Shown here: one piece after another, positions 1 to 6,547 of the stretch
How positions within the stretch are numbered: the stretch's first letter is position 1
Layout of the letters: every line of letters begins with the position of its first letter
Notes under the pieces: generated by a model
What the model saw: only the letters and a program-made list of their open reading frames with translations
Told to the model about the DNA's origin: nothing
Database searches by the model: none
Source of the DNA: UBA965 sp046303375
Lineage (GTDB): Bacteria > Chloroflexota > Chloroflexia > Chloroflexales > Roseiflexaceae
Assembly: GCA_046303375.1 (NCBI GenBank)
Contig: JBKCGB010000034.1
Coordinates: 1-11,069, forward strand
Length of the DNA: 11,069 bases
Direction: 5' to 3'
Made by a program: the position numbers and the translations under genes

Positions 1-551
1 TCGGCCCACGCTACGACATCTGTGAGCATGACTGGGACTTTGACACCGAAGTCGGCTGGGAGCACTCGCTGGAGTTTTCACGCACCTTGGGGATTATCGA
101 ACGCGTGGCCATGGAAGACAAGAGTGCCAAAAAAGTGCGTAACTACAAAGCACTCAACAACCTGTGGTCGGCAGCAGATGCCCTCGGGTTCTGCATTTTT
201 GCGATTGCACCAACCCGTGCCATCAGTCTGCAAATGATGACCGATATGTTGGCAGCTATCACTGGCTGGGAGACGTCGTCGCACGAGCTGTTGCGCTTTG
301 GTGAGCGCCGCAACCACATCATGCGTATCTACAACGCCCGCGAAGGATTGACCCGTGCCGACGATACGCTCCCCGAGCGGTTCTTCAATGAACCGATCAC
401 CAGTGGACCCAAGCAAGGTCGCGTGCTTGACAAAACTGCCTTTCACGCCAATATCGACCTCTATTTCGACATGATGGGCTGGGATGAGCACGGTATCCCA
501 CGGGCTGGGACTCGCTACGACCACCACTTGGAGTGGACGATCACCACATGA
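1..551 (+). CDS. Aldehyde:ferredoxin oxidoreductase, C-terminal part (5' end outside window)
   Basis: The reading frame is open from position 3 and ends with TGA at 549-551, giving about 182 residues of the C-terminal domain. Family enzymes are about 600-700 residues, use a tungsten- (or molybdenum-) bispyranopterin and a 4Fe-4S cluster, and oxidise aldehydes to carboxylic acids with ferredoxin as electron acceptor in the cytoplasm. Diagnostic features seen are the D-A-L-G-F-C motif with its Cys codon at 192-194, matching the family's last cluster-ligand Cys (DxxGLC), and the terminal block YNAREGLTRADDTLPERFF followed by a GWDEHGIPR segment, which is hallmark C-terminal sequence. The first three cluster cysteines and the pterin-binding domain lie upstream of the window. 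The stop overlaps the next start (ATGA), so the two genes are probably co-translated. The substrate cannot be read from this fragment; the neighbouring sugar-acid dehydratase suggests a sugar-derived aldehyde. Confidence 0.88.
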   Translation, partial: GPRYDICEHDWDFDTEVGWEHSLEFSRTLGIIERVAMEDKSAKKVRNYKALNNLWSAADALGFCIFAIAPTRAISLQMMTDMLAAITGWETSSHELLRFGERRNHIMRIYNAREGLTRADDTLPERFFNEPITSGPKQGRVLDKTAFHANIDLYFDMMGWDEHGIPRAGTRYDHHLEWTITT

Positions 552-1801
552 TCCAGCGCATCAATACGCATAGTTGTATCTATCCACTTGCTGCAGGCGA
601 AGGCGCAGACGCCGTCCACGCCAATCCGCACTACGCCTATGCCGTCTGTGCCCTGCACGACGATAGCGGCTACACCGGCGTGGGCCTCGCATTCACCCTC
701 GGCGGTGGCAATACGCTCGTCTGTGAGGCCATCGCACTGCTTGCGCCCATCCTCCATGGACGTGATATCGAAGAAGTGATGCACGATTTTGGGCGTATCT
801 ATGCCCAAATCGCCGACCATCATCAGTTGCGCTGGCTCGGCCCGCACAAGGGCGTTGTCCACCTCGCCCTGGCGGCCATCAGCAATGCGTGTTTTGATTT
901 ATGGGCCAAAAAACGCCAGCTGCCGCTGTGGCAACTGTTGCTCAAGCTGACGCCCGCGCAGCTCGTGGCACTGCTCGATGTGCGCTACCTCGATGATGTG
1001 TTGCCGGCTACACGGGCCCTGGAGCTGATCGAGACGGCGTGGCCGAGTCGCGCCCAACGCATGGATGTCATCCGCACTGGCTACCCGGGCTATGACACGT
1101 CGGTAGGCTGGTTTCATTATGACGAGCAGCGCGTGCGTGAAAACGCCAAGCGCGCCATACAGGCAGGCTTTGGCGCCGTCAAACTCAAAGTCGGCGCGCG
1201 TGACCCCGCCTACGACCTGCGCCGCGCCACGGCCGTGCGCGAGACCATGGGCGATGCGGCCACACTCATGCTCGACGCCAATCAGCAGTGGACGTTGCCG
1301 CAAGCACTCCAAATGGGACAGGCCATGCAGGCCGTGCGCCCGCTGTGGATGGAGGAGCCAACCCACCCCGACGACATTGTGGCACACCAGACCATTGCCC
1401 AGACCATTGCCCCCATCAAGGTGGCCGCGGGTGAGCATTTGCCCAATGCGGTGGTATTTAAAAACTACCTGCAACTGGGGGCCATGCACTATGCACAAGC
1501 CGATTGTGTGCGCCTCGGCGGCGTGAGTGAGTTTCTCACCGTCAGTCTGCTGGCCAAACACTTCGGCGTGCCCGTCGTACCACATGTCGGTGATATGGGG
1601 CAAATCCATCAGCATTTGGTGCTGTTTAATCATATTGCGCTTGATCACGAGAAAGTATTTCTTGAGTACATTCCGCACTTACGCCAGCATTTTGTGCATC
1701 CGGCTCGGGTCAGCGACGGCGTGTACCATACTCCCATGGAGCCGGGCAGTAGCAGTGATTTGAAAAGTATGAAACGTGAAGTATACGGTATGCAGAAATG
1801 A
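548..1801 (+). CDS. fucD: L-fuconate dehydratase (enolase superfamily)
   Basis: This 417-residue enzyme probably dehydrates L-fuconate to 2-keto-3-deoxy-L-fuconate in the non-phosphorylating L-fucose pathway. It has an N-terminal capping domain (about 1-125), with HANPHYAYAV and the strongly FucD-like stretch QLRWLGPHKGVVHLA, then a (beta/alpha)8 barrel. Active-site elements in order are K212-x-K214 (KLK), metal ligands in LMLDAN (D243), WMEEP (E269/E270) and AAGEH (E296), and the PHVGDM histidine (H346). Order and spacing closely follow characterised L-fuconate dehydratases and human ENOSF1. Substrate is inferred from overall resemblance; another six-carbon acid sugar is possible. I chose ATG at 548 because it forms an ATGA overlap with the upstream stop; an in-frame GTG at 533 would add five residues but has no better ribosome site. 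A strong terminator follows at 1821. Confidence 0.85.
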   Translation: MIQRINTHSCIYPLAAGEGADAVHANPHYAYAVCALHDDSGYTGVGLAFTLGGGNTLVCEAIALLAPILHGRDIEEVMHDFGRIYAQIADHHQLRWLGPHKGVVHLALAAISNACFDLWAKKRQLPLWQLLLKLTPAQLVALLDVRYLDDVLPATRALELIETAWPSRAQRMDVIRTGYPGYDTSVGWFHYDEQRVRENAKRAIQAGFGAVKLKVGARDPAYDLRRATAVRETMGDAATLMLDANQQWTLPQALQMGQAMQAVRPLWMEEPTHPDDIVAHQTIAQTIAPIKVAAGEHLPNAVVFKNYLQLGAMHYAQADCVRLGGVSEFLTVSLLAKHFGVPVVPHVGDMGQIHQHLVLFNHIALDHEKVFLEYIPHLRQHFVHPARVSDGVYHTPMEPGSSSDLKSMKREVYGMQK

Positions 1802-1805
1802 CTCA

Positions 1806-1838
1806 GGGGCACCATGAAATGTTGGGGCGCCATGAAAT
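1806..1838 (+). repeat. Imperfect tandem 15-bp repeat after fucD
   Basis: GGGGCACCATGAAAT (1806-1820) is repeated 18 bases later as GGGGCGCCATGAAAT (1824-1838) with one mismatch. The second copy supplies the left arm and most of the loop of the terminator hairpin, so the repeat may simply be a local duplication of terminator sequence. Confidence 0.7.
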
Positions 1839-1859
1839 TACGCCCCGACGATGTTTTTT
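1821..1859 (+). terminator. Intrinsic terminator of the oxidoreductase-fucD unit
   Basis: Positions 1821-1829 pair with 1841-1849 around an 11-base loop. The stem core GGGGCG/CGCCCC is perfect, and the outer pairs include a G-U wobble (a further terminal wobble at 1820/1850 is possible). A T run at 1854-1859 follows on the plus strand. It lies 20 bases after the fucD stop and closes that unit before the htpG promoter region. Confidence 0.85.
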
Positions 1860-1868
1860 ATAGATTTC

Positions 1869-1900
1869 TTACAAAATTCACCTCCAAAAATCGCTACTAT
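1869..1900 (+). promoter_or_regulatory. Possible weak htpG promoter
   Basis: TACTAT at 1895-1900 resembles a -10 hexamer. The best -35-like hexamer, TTACAA at 1869-1874, lies 20 bases away, which is longer than usual. The region is AT-rich, sits between a terminator and htpG, and a promoter is expected here. The exact elements are uncertain. Confidence 0.35.
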
Positions 1901-1917
1901 TAACCTGTAACAGGTTA
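1901..1917. promoter_or_regulatory. Perfect 17-bp palindrome upstream of htpG (candidate operator)
   Basis: TAACCTGT (1901-1908) and ACAGGTTA (1910-1917) are exact inverted repeats around one central base. The site directly abuts the -10-like TACTAT and would cover the transcription start, a typical repressor position. It is not a CIRCE element (TTAGCACTC-N9-GAGTGCTAA). The binding protein is unknown. Confidence 0.55.
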
Positions 1918-1947
1918 TTTTCGCCCGAGCTATCACAAGGAGTCGTT

Positions 1948-3774
1948 GTGAGCAACGAACAAGCGGTACCATTCCGTGCGGAAATGCGTCAACTCCTGCA
2001 TATTCTGACGCATTCACTCTATTCCGACCGTGAGATCTTTCTGCGTGAGCTAATCTCCAATGCGGCTGACGCCATCAATCGCGTGCGCTTCATCCAGCTC
2101 ACCAATCCCGACATTCTCGATGCTGCGGTCGAGCCCCAGATTAGTATCAGTGTCGACGAAGAGGCCAAAACCATCACCATCAGCGACAACGGCTCAGGCA
2201 TGACCAGCGCCGAAATGGCCGAAAACCTCGGTACCATCGCCAAGTCGGGTACCAAAGCCATGCTCGAATCGCTCGAAGCTGGGCAACGTGGTGCGCTCGT
2301 CGGTCAGTTTGGTGTCGGCTTCTACTCAGCATTTGTGGTGGCCGACGAAGTCACCGTCGTGTCGCGCTCGTATCAGCCCGATGCGGAAGCCGCCGAATGG
2401 TGGTGCGACGGCAACGACGCCTATGTCATCCGCCCTGCTACCCGCGAGCAACGGGGCACCACCATCACGCTGCGCCTCAAAGAAGACGCCGGTGAGTTTG
2501 CTAGTGCCTGGCGCATCAAGCAAATCATCCAAAAGCACTCACGCTACATCCCCGTGCCGATCATGGTCGGCGACGAAACAGTCAACGATACCCAAGCCTT
2601 GTGGCGCGTCGCCCCTCGTACCGTCGAGCCACAACAGTACACCGATTTCTACAAGCAACTCACCTACGAATTCACTGACCCGCTGTTGACAGTGCATCTC
2701 TCGACCGACGCCCCAATCGATCTACACGCACTGCTCTTTGTGCCTGCCACACGTGAGCGCGGCATGATTGAGCGGCGTGTAGAGGGCAACATTGCCCTTT
2801 ATTCGCGGCGCGTGCTCATCCAAGCCGAAACCAAAGAGATGCTGCCCAACTGGTTGCGCTTCATGGAAGGTGTGGTCGATAGCGAAGACCTGCCCCTCAA
2901 CGTATCGCGCGAGATGATTCAGGGTTCACAGACCGCCGCCCGCATCAAAAAGACACTGACGGCGCGTGTCATCAAAGAAATCAACGAGCTGGCCACTGCG
3001 GATGCCGAAAAATTCGCCACCTTCTGGCGCGAATTTGGCGTCTTTTTCAAAGAAGGCGTCGCCACCGACCCCAGCGCCAAAGACGACATCGTGCCCATCT
3101 TGCGCTTCCACAGCTCGCACGCAGATGAGCTGACCACGCTGGCGCAGTATGTCGAACGCATGCAAGCAGGCCAAGAAGAAATCTACTACCTCGTTGCCAA
3201 CGATGCAGCCAGCGCCAAACACAGCCCGCACCTCGATGCAGTGTTGAGTCGTAACCTCGAAGCGTTGCTCCTCGTCGATATGGTGGATCCGTTTATGTTC
3301 CAGAATATGCGTGACTTCCAAGGCAAGAAGTTCCGCAACCTCGACGACCCCGATTTGGTGTTGCCCGGGAATGACACCCCCGTCGAGTCACAGCTCGACG
3401 ATACCCAACTACTGGCCGTGGTTGAGGGCTTCAAGCAGGTGCTGGGCGACAAAATCGACGGTGTGCAGGCGTCGAACGTACTCAAACAGCACCCCGTACG
3501 CTTGATGGCCGTCGGTGGCAACAGCGACTATGAGCGCATGCGCCGCCTCATCGAAAAAGACACCAGTGCCCCCAAGCGCAAAGTCGAAATCAACCGAGCT
3601 CACCCCATCATTGTCGGCGTGGCGCAGCGCCTGCAGGCTGATGCAAACGACAGTGTGGCGGCGGCCATCATCGCTCAGCTGTACGACAGCGCCCTGCTCC
3701 TCGACGGGATGCCCGGCGACATCGCCAGCATGGTCAAACGCATGGAAGCCATCATGCAGGCCGCCGTCAAATAG
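1948..3774 (+). CDS. htpG: Chaperone HtpG (bacterial Hsp90)
   Basis: This 608-residue protein is close to the usual 610-630 of HtpG, a cytosolic ATP-dependent dimeric chaperone that remodels client proteins under stress. The N-terminal GHKL ATPase domain has ELISNAADA (34-42), DNGSGM (80-85), the lid segment GTIAKSGT (95-102), GQFGVGFYSAF (119-129) and GTTITL (170-175). The middle domain has GVVDSEDLPLNVSRE (308-322), whose Arg321 matches the conserved ATP-contacting Arg of the NVSRE motif. The C-terminal dimerisation domain includes NRAHPIIVGV near the end and is intact. The start is GTG at 1948, preceded by AAGGAG (1937-1942) with 5 bases of spacing. It appears to be monocistronic: a terminator lies upstream and the convergent unit downstream ends in a shared hairpin. 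A palindromic operator candidate at 1901-1917 may regulate it. Confidence 0.97.
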   Translation: MSNEQAVPFRAEMRQLLHILTHSLYSDREIFLRELISNAADAINRVRFIQLTNPDILDAAVEPQISISVDEEAKTITISDNGSGMTSAEMAENLGTIAKSGTKAMLESLEAGQRGALVGQFGVGFYSAFVVADEVTVVSRSYQPDAEAAEWWCDGNDAYVIRPATREQRGTTITLRLKEDAGEFASAWRIKQIIQKHSRYIPVPIMVGDETVNDTQALWRVAPRTVEPQQYTDFYKQLTYEFTDPLLTVHLSTDAPIDLHALLFVPATRERGMIERRVEGNIALYSRRVLIQAETKEMLPNWLRFMEGVVDSEDLPLNVSREMIQGSQTAARIKKTLTARVIKEINELATADAEKFATFWREFGVFFKEGVATDPSAKDDIVPILRFHSSHADELTTLAQYVERMQAGQEEIYYLVANDAASAKHSPHLDAVLSRNLEALLLVDMVDPFMFQNMRDFQGKKFRNLDDPDLVLPGNDTPVESQLDDTQLLAVVEGFKQVLGDKIDGVQASNVLKQHPVRLMAVGGNSDYERMRRLIEKDTSAPKRKVEINRAHPIIVGVAQRLQADANDSVAAAIIAQLYDSALLLDGMPGDIASMVKRMEAIMQAAVK

Positions 3775-3786
3775 TCATCCCCCCAT

Positions 3787-3815
3787 ACCGAGCCGTACAT
3801 GGTGTACGGCTCGGT
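3787..3815. terminator. Hairpin between convergent htpG and CPBP gene
   Basis: ACCGAGCCGTAC (3787-3798) pairs perfectly with GTACGGCTCGGT (3804-3815): a 12-bp stem with a 5-base loop. It lies 12 bases after the htpG stop and 3 bases beyond the CPBP stop, so it could serve both strands. Neither side has a clear T run, so it may block RNA decay or act as an incomplete terminator rather than a classic intrinsic one. Confidence 0.6.
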
Positions 3816-3818
3816 GGC

Positions 3819-4556
3819 TTATCCCACCAACAACGGCACAAAGACCAACTGCATCAGCACGTGCGTCAACATGTGCGCCAACATGGCGGTACCCAGCCCG
3901 TGTCGCCAGTATAAATAGCCAAATCCCACACCGCCAATGCTGTTTAATAGCAGTGCGCGCACGACCAGCGGCGTGCAATCGCTGCCCGGCTGACACAACA
4001 GCTGGAATGTCACCGGCAAATGCCCAGCCGCAAAGAGTAACGCAGACACGCCGATGGCTACGATGTACATCCACGGCGACAGCGCGCCGTGAACTTTCCA
4101 CAGGACCCACACGATGAGCGTCATCACCCCCAGCCGGAGCAGCACTTCCTCGATGATGCCACCATACAGCACACTACTCGCCAACCCGAGCCAGCTGAAT
4201 GACGGTGTCGCAGTGGCTGGCAGGTAGGGCGCAAACAGCCACACATCGCTGGCCACAATGCCCCCCGCCACCACCAGTGCAATCATGCTTGCCGCCCGCA
4301 CACGACACATGGTCAGACGCACTGATACATCGAGTGCCACATGGCTGGCCAAGCGCACACCGAGCAGACTACACAGCACCGTCAATATCGTCGTTTGTAG
4401 CGCCGCCACTGCAATCACCAGTGTCATCGAACCCGCCTGTGCCAACAGCGTGGTACGTTGTGCATCGGGCATCAGTGCCAGCTGATAGAGCGCTATCAAT
4501 GCACCTGCAAGCAGGGCCACGACCGCATACCCTAGCACGTACAGTGTTTTATGCAT
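3819..4556 (-). CDS. CPBP family intramembrane metalloprotease
   Basis: This 245-residue, very hydrophobic protein has several membrane segments. The CPBP/Abi (Rce1-like) catalytic motifs are present: E136-E137-V-L-L-R141 (EExxxR), H179 in FAAGHL, and a final motif with H228 and H232 in AHMLTHVL. In this family the Glu and His residues activate water or metal for peptide cleavage within the membrane. Members process prenylated proteins in eukaryotes; in bacteria they include bacteriocin-immunity and signalling proteins. ATG at 4556 is preceded by GAGGGA (4561-4566) at 4 bases spacing, and the start lies inside the last codons of the sdpI-like gene (8-base overlap), so the two are probably coupled. 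Its place after arsR and sdpI suggests a role in membrane protection or immunity; the substrate is unknown. Confidence 0.85.
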   Translation of the reverse strand: MHKTLYVLGYAVVALLAGALIALYQLALMPDAQRTTLLAQAGSMTLVIAVAALQTTILTVLCSLLGVRLASHVALDVSVRLTMCRVRAASMIALVVAGGIVASDVWLFAPYLPATATPSFSWLGLASSVLYGGIIEEVLLRLGVMTLIVWVLWKVHGALSPWMYIVAIGVSALLFAAGHLPVTFQLLCQPGSDCTPLVVRALLLNSIGGVGFGYLYWRHGLGTAMLAHMLTHVLMQLVFVPLLVG

Positions 4557-5217
4557 CGCGTCCCTCGTAGGATTGCTGGCGATAGCAGATATACGCGTAG
4601 ATCAGCATGCTGGTGACCATCAGTATGGTGCCGGTGACAAATACTATGGCAGCATACGTGGGAGGCACCACCAGCGTCACACCCAAGGCAATGCAGCCCC
4701 ACACCGTCATCACAACACCACCGAAGCGATGCGTTTTGTACCAGACTGCAGGGTGATTGACTGTCCATGGCACACGGATGCCCACATACCAGTTGGGCTT
4801 GGTTTTGGGCAACACATTGCCAATCACCACAAACAGCAGACTGATACCTGCCAGGATCAGCTGCGGCACTGGCACCTGCGTGGCATAGATGTTGTGCACC
4901 TGTGACGTCGCCAACCACACGGTGAGCAGATTGAATGCAACCAGCACAATCACCACGGGCAATAATAGCCGGTCTAACACAGCTAGATTCGCCTGCTGTG
5001 CATCATCACGCCCCAGCATCTGCGGCACCAAGTCGCGTATGGCGACCACCACAATGATGATGAGTGGGAAGAGCAGCATGGTGTACTTGGAATCGTAGCG
5101 GTCTACCATGCCATCAATGCCATAGTGTGCCGGCACCGTTTCGGCCATCTGTGGGAGCAACACAATGGTTACGAGCAACGGTATGAGTGCGATAAACCAG
5201 AGGATAATGCGCTTCAT
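4549..5217 (-). CDS. SdpI-like membrane protein (DUF1648 plus SdpI domain)
   Basis: This 222-residue integral membrane protein has an N-terminal membrane segment followed by the DUF1648-type loop VPAHYGIDGMVDRYDSK. After further membrane segments comes the conserved SdpI block LPKTKPNWYVGIRVPWT, then VWYKTHRFGG, then two more hydrophobic segments. In Bacillus subtilis, SdpI gives immunity to the SdpC killing factor and also sequesters the repressor SdpR at the membrane; many homologues exist without an SdpC gene. I chose ATG at 5217 because it starts 7 bases after the arsR stop and the protein then begins at a normal hydrophobic N terminus. A start at 5274 would overlap arsR out of frame and add a Cys/Arg-rich leader unlike the family. 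GGAGG at 5230-5234 is the likely ribosome site, though its 12-base spacing is long. No toxin gene is visible nearby. Confidence 0.88.
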   Translation of the reverse strand: MKRIILWFIALIPLLVTIVLLPQMAETVPAHYGIDGMVDRYDSKYTMLLFPLIIIVVVAIRDLVPQMLGRDDAQQANLAVLDRLLLPVVIVLVAFNLLTVWLATSQVHNIYATQVPVPQLILAGISLLFVVIGNVLPKTKPNWYVGIRVPWTVNHPAVWYKTHRFGGVVMTVWGCIALGVTLVVPPTYAAIVFVTGTILMVTSMLIYAYICYRQQSYEGRDA

Positions 5218-5224
5218 AGTCTTG

Positions 5225-5494
5225 TTATTCCTCCCGCGCCTGTAGCTGTGCCACAAACAACAACACCTCTTCAAAGACCGACGTGTTGAGTTCGTAGTAG
5301 ATGTAATTTTTGTCCTTGGCTTCGAAAATCAAGCCAGCCTGCTTGAGTTGTGCCAGGTGGTACGATACCGTGGCCTGTGTCACATCAAACTGCGCAGCAA
5401 TGGCTCCTGCTGACTGGCGCCCATCGCGCAAAAAAAGCAAAATTGCCCGCCGCACCGGGTCTGCCAACGCCTTGAGTGTCTCTTGTAATCCCAC
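5225..5494 (-). CDS. ArsR-family repressor, SdpR-like autorepressor
   Basis: This 89-residue winged-helix DNA-binding protein is the first gene of the arsR-sdpI-CPBP unit. LADPVRRAILLFL (10-22) is the typical ArsR N-terminal helix, AAQFDVTQATVSYHLAQLKQ (33-52) is the helix-turn-helix, and the wing is KDKNYIYYELN. There is no CxC metal-binding pair in the recognition helix, which argues against an arsenic or metal sensor. Length and the YIYYELNTSVFEE ending match SdpR-type autorepressors, which are titrated by their partner SdpI. The start is GTG at 5494, with AGGTGG (5499-5504) 4 bases upstream; no better in-frame ATG exists. A near-consensus promoter and a 24-bp imperfect palindrome upstream fit autorepression. 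Confidence 0.9.
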   Translation of the reverse strand: MGLQETLKALADPVRRAILLFLRDGRQSAGAIAAQFDVTQATVSYHLAQLKQAGLIFEAKDKNYIYYELNTSVFEEVLLFVAQLQAREE

Positions 5495-5502
5495 ATGACC
5501 AC

Positions 5503-5526
5503 CTATTTAGATGATTATCGAAATAG
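5503..5526. promoter_or_regulatory. 24-bp imperfect palindrome, candidate ArsR/SdpR operator
   Basis: Ten of twelve base pairs are symmetric about 5514/5515. The outer arms CTATTT (5503-5508) and AAATAG (5521-5526) are exact, with an inner GAT/ATC pair at 5510-5512 and 5517-5519. Reading on the minus strand, it lies immediately after the -10 hexamer and runs to the ribosome site, so a bound dimer would block transcription of arsR-sdpI-CPBP. Confidence 0.6.
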
Positions 5527-5555
5527 AATATACAATGCATTGGGGTATTCGTCAA
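5527..5555 (-). promoter_or_regulatory. Sigma70-type promoter of arsR-sdpI-CPBP
   Basis: On the minus strand TTGACG (5550-5555) and TATATT (5527-5532) are separated by exactly 17 bases. Both hexamers match the consensus at five of six positions. It sits 33 bases upstream of the arsR start codon. Confidence 0.75.
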
Positions 5556-5613
5556 GCAGTGGTAGCAATTGCGTGGCAGGTGGTTTGCTGGATACAACTC
5601 TGTGCACACACAA

Positions 5614-5640
5614 ACCTCCCGTGCATAGTACACGGGAGGT
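5614..5640 (-). terminator. Terminator hairpin at the end of the pst operon
   Basis: ACCTCCCGTG (5614-5623) and CACGGGAGGT (5631-5640) form a perfect 10-bp stem with a 7-base loop, 33 bases after the last pstB stop. On the minus strand the stem is followed by TTGTGTGTG rather than a solid T run, so strength is uncertain. The arsR promoter begins about 58 bases further on. Confidence 0.65.
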
Positions 5641-5650
5641 GGGGGGGGGG
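5641..5650. repeat. Homopolymer run of ten G
   Basis: Ten consecutive G on the plus strand (C on the minus strand) lie directly against the terminator stem, between it and the pstB stop. Such runs slip in replication and are error-prone in sequencing. It is non-coding. Confidence 0.9.
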
Positions 5651-5672
5651 AGAATAAGGCAAACGTGGTGAT

Positions 5673-6536
5673 TTAGCCGAACTGGCCGCTAATATAGCCT
5701 TCGGTACGGGTATCGCTGGGAGCAGTAAACACCTTGTCCGTTGCATCAAACTCAACGAGTTCGCCACTACGTGTTTCGCGGTTCATCAGCATAAAGGCAG
5801 TCATATCAGAGACACGGGCTGCTTGTTGCATGTTGTGTGTCACAATCACAATAGTAAACTGGTTGCGCAAATCGTCGATTAAATCTTCGATTTTGAGTGA
5901 TGCAATCGGGTCAAGTGCCGAGCACGGCTCATCCATCAGGATGACTTCAGGATCAGATGCAATTGCGCGAGCAATACACAGGCGCTGTTGTTGGCCACCG
6001 GACAGGGCGGTACCGAGGCTTTTGTACAGGCGATCTTTGACTTCGTCCCACAATGCGGCACGCACAAGTGATTGCTCGACCTTTTCGGCCAGTTGTTTTT
6101 TATCACGGAGCCCATTCACCCGCAGCCCATACGCCACGTTGTCAAAGATGGTGAGCTGGAATGGATTAGGGCGCTGAAAGACCATGCCCACCCGCCGGCG
6201 GAGCAGCACGGAGTCCACTGTTGCGTCATAGACATTGACACCATCAAACCGCAATTCACCTTCGGCACGGGCGCCAAGTGTGGCATCATGCATGCGGTTG
6301 ATGGCGCGTAGCAGGGTTGATTTGCCACACCCCGATGGGCCAATGATGGCCGTCACCCGGTTAGCGGGGATATCCATGGTTACATCGTGAATAGCGCGAA
6401 ACGTGCCGTAGTAGAAACTAAAGTGACGTGCTTCAATTTTGGCATGCTGTGCATCACTCGTCGCATTAGCGCGGGCACGAGCCCCCACCAATTCGGCAAA
6501 ACCGATATTACGGCTGACGGTCATTGCAGATCGCAT
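5673..6536 (-). CDS. pstB: Phosphate ABC transporter ATP-binding protein PstB (distal copy)
   Basis: This 287-residue ATPase powers phosphate import through PstC/PstA at the inner face of the membrane. Motifs in order are Walker A GPSGCGKST (66-74), Q-loop Q121 followed by the PstB-typical PNPF segment, signature LSGGQ (178-182), Walker B VILMDEP (198-204), D-loop SALDP, and H-loop H234 in VTHNMQQ. All catalytic residues are present, so it should be active. About 30 extra residues precede the core compared with its neighbour; part may not be needed, as a second ATG lies at 6524. ATG at 6536 has AAGGAAG (6541-6547) just upstream and follows the other pstB stop by 11 bases. It is the last gene of the operon and is clearly a paralogue of the adjacent PstB. 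Confidence 0.95.
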   Translation of the reverse strand: MRSAMTVSRNIGFAELVGARARANATSDAQHAKIEARHFSFYYGTFRAIHDVTMDIPANRVTAIIGPSGCGKSTLLRAINRMHDATLGARAEGELRFDGVNVYDATVDSVLLRRRVGMVFQRPNPFQLTIFDNVAYGLRVNGLRDKKQLAEKVEQSLVRAALWDEVKDRLYKSLGTALSGGQQQRLCIARAIASDPEVILMDEPCSALDPIASLKIEDLIDDLRNQFTIVIVTHNMQQAARVSDMTAFMLMNRETRSGELVEFDATDKVFTAPSDTRTEGYISGQFG

Positions 6537-6547
6537 AGTGCTTCCTT

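Noticed and set aside
78..527. 149-codon open frame on the minus strand inside the oxidoreductase gene
   Set aside because: It lies opposite a well-supported coding frame and its translation resembles no family I know.
533..547. Upstream GTG start for fucD
   Set aside because: It is in frame but adds only five residues without a better ribosome site. The ATG at 548 makes the usual ATGA overlap.
899..1678. 259-codon open frame on the minus strand antisense to fucD
   Set aside because: The plus-strand frame has clear enolase-superfamily motifs. The antisense translation is His-rich with no recognisable domain, as expected for a shadow frame in GC-rich coding DNA.
3787..3815. Classic Rho-independent terminator for htpG
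   Set aside because: The stem is perfect but no T run follows on either strand, so I list it as a hairpin with uncertain function rather than a confirmed intrinsic terminator.
3515..4117. 200-codon plus-strand frame spanning the htpG end and the CPBP gene
   Set aside because: It overlaps htpG in another frame and runs antisense through the CPBP gene and across the hairpin. Its composition is low-complexity Ser/Thr/Pro/Arg, typical of a frame shadow.
5218..5274. Longer start for the sdpI-like gene
   Set aside because: It would add a Cys/Arg-rich leader encoded inside arsR that does not resemble SdpI N termini.
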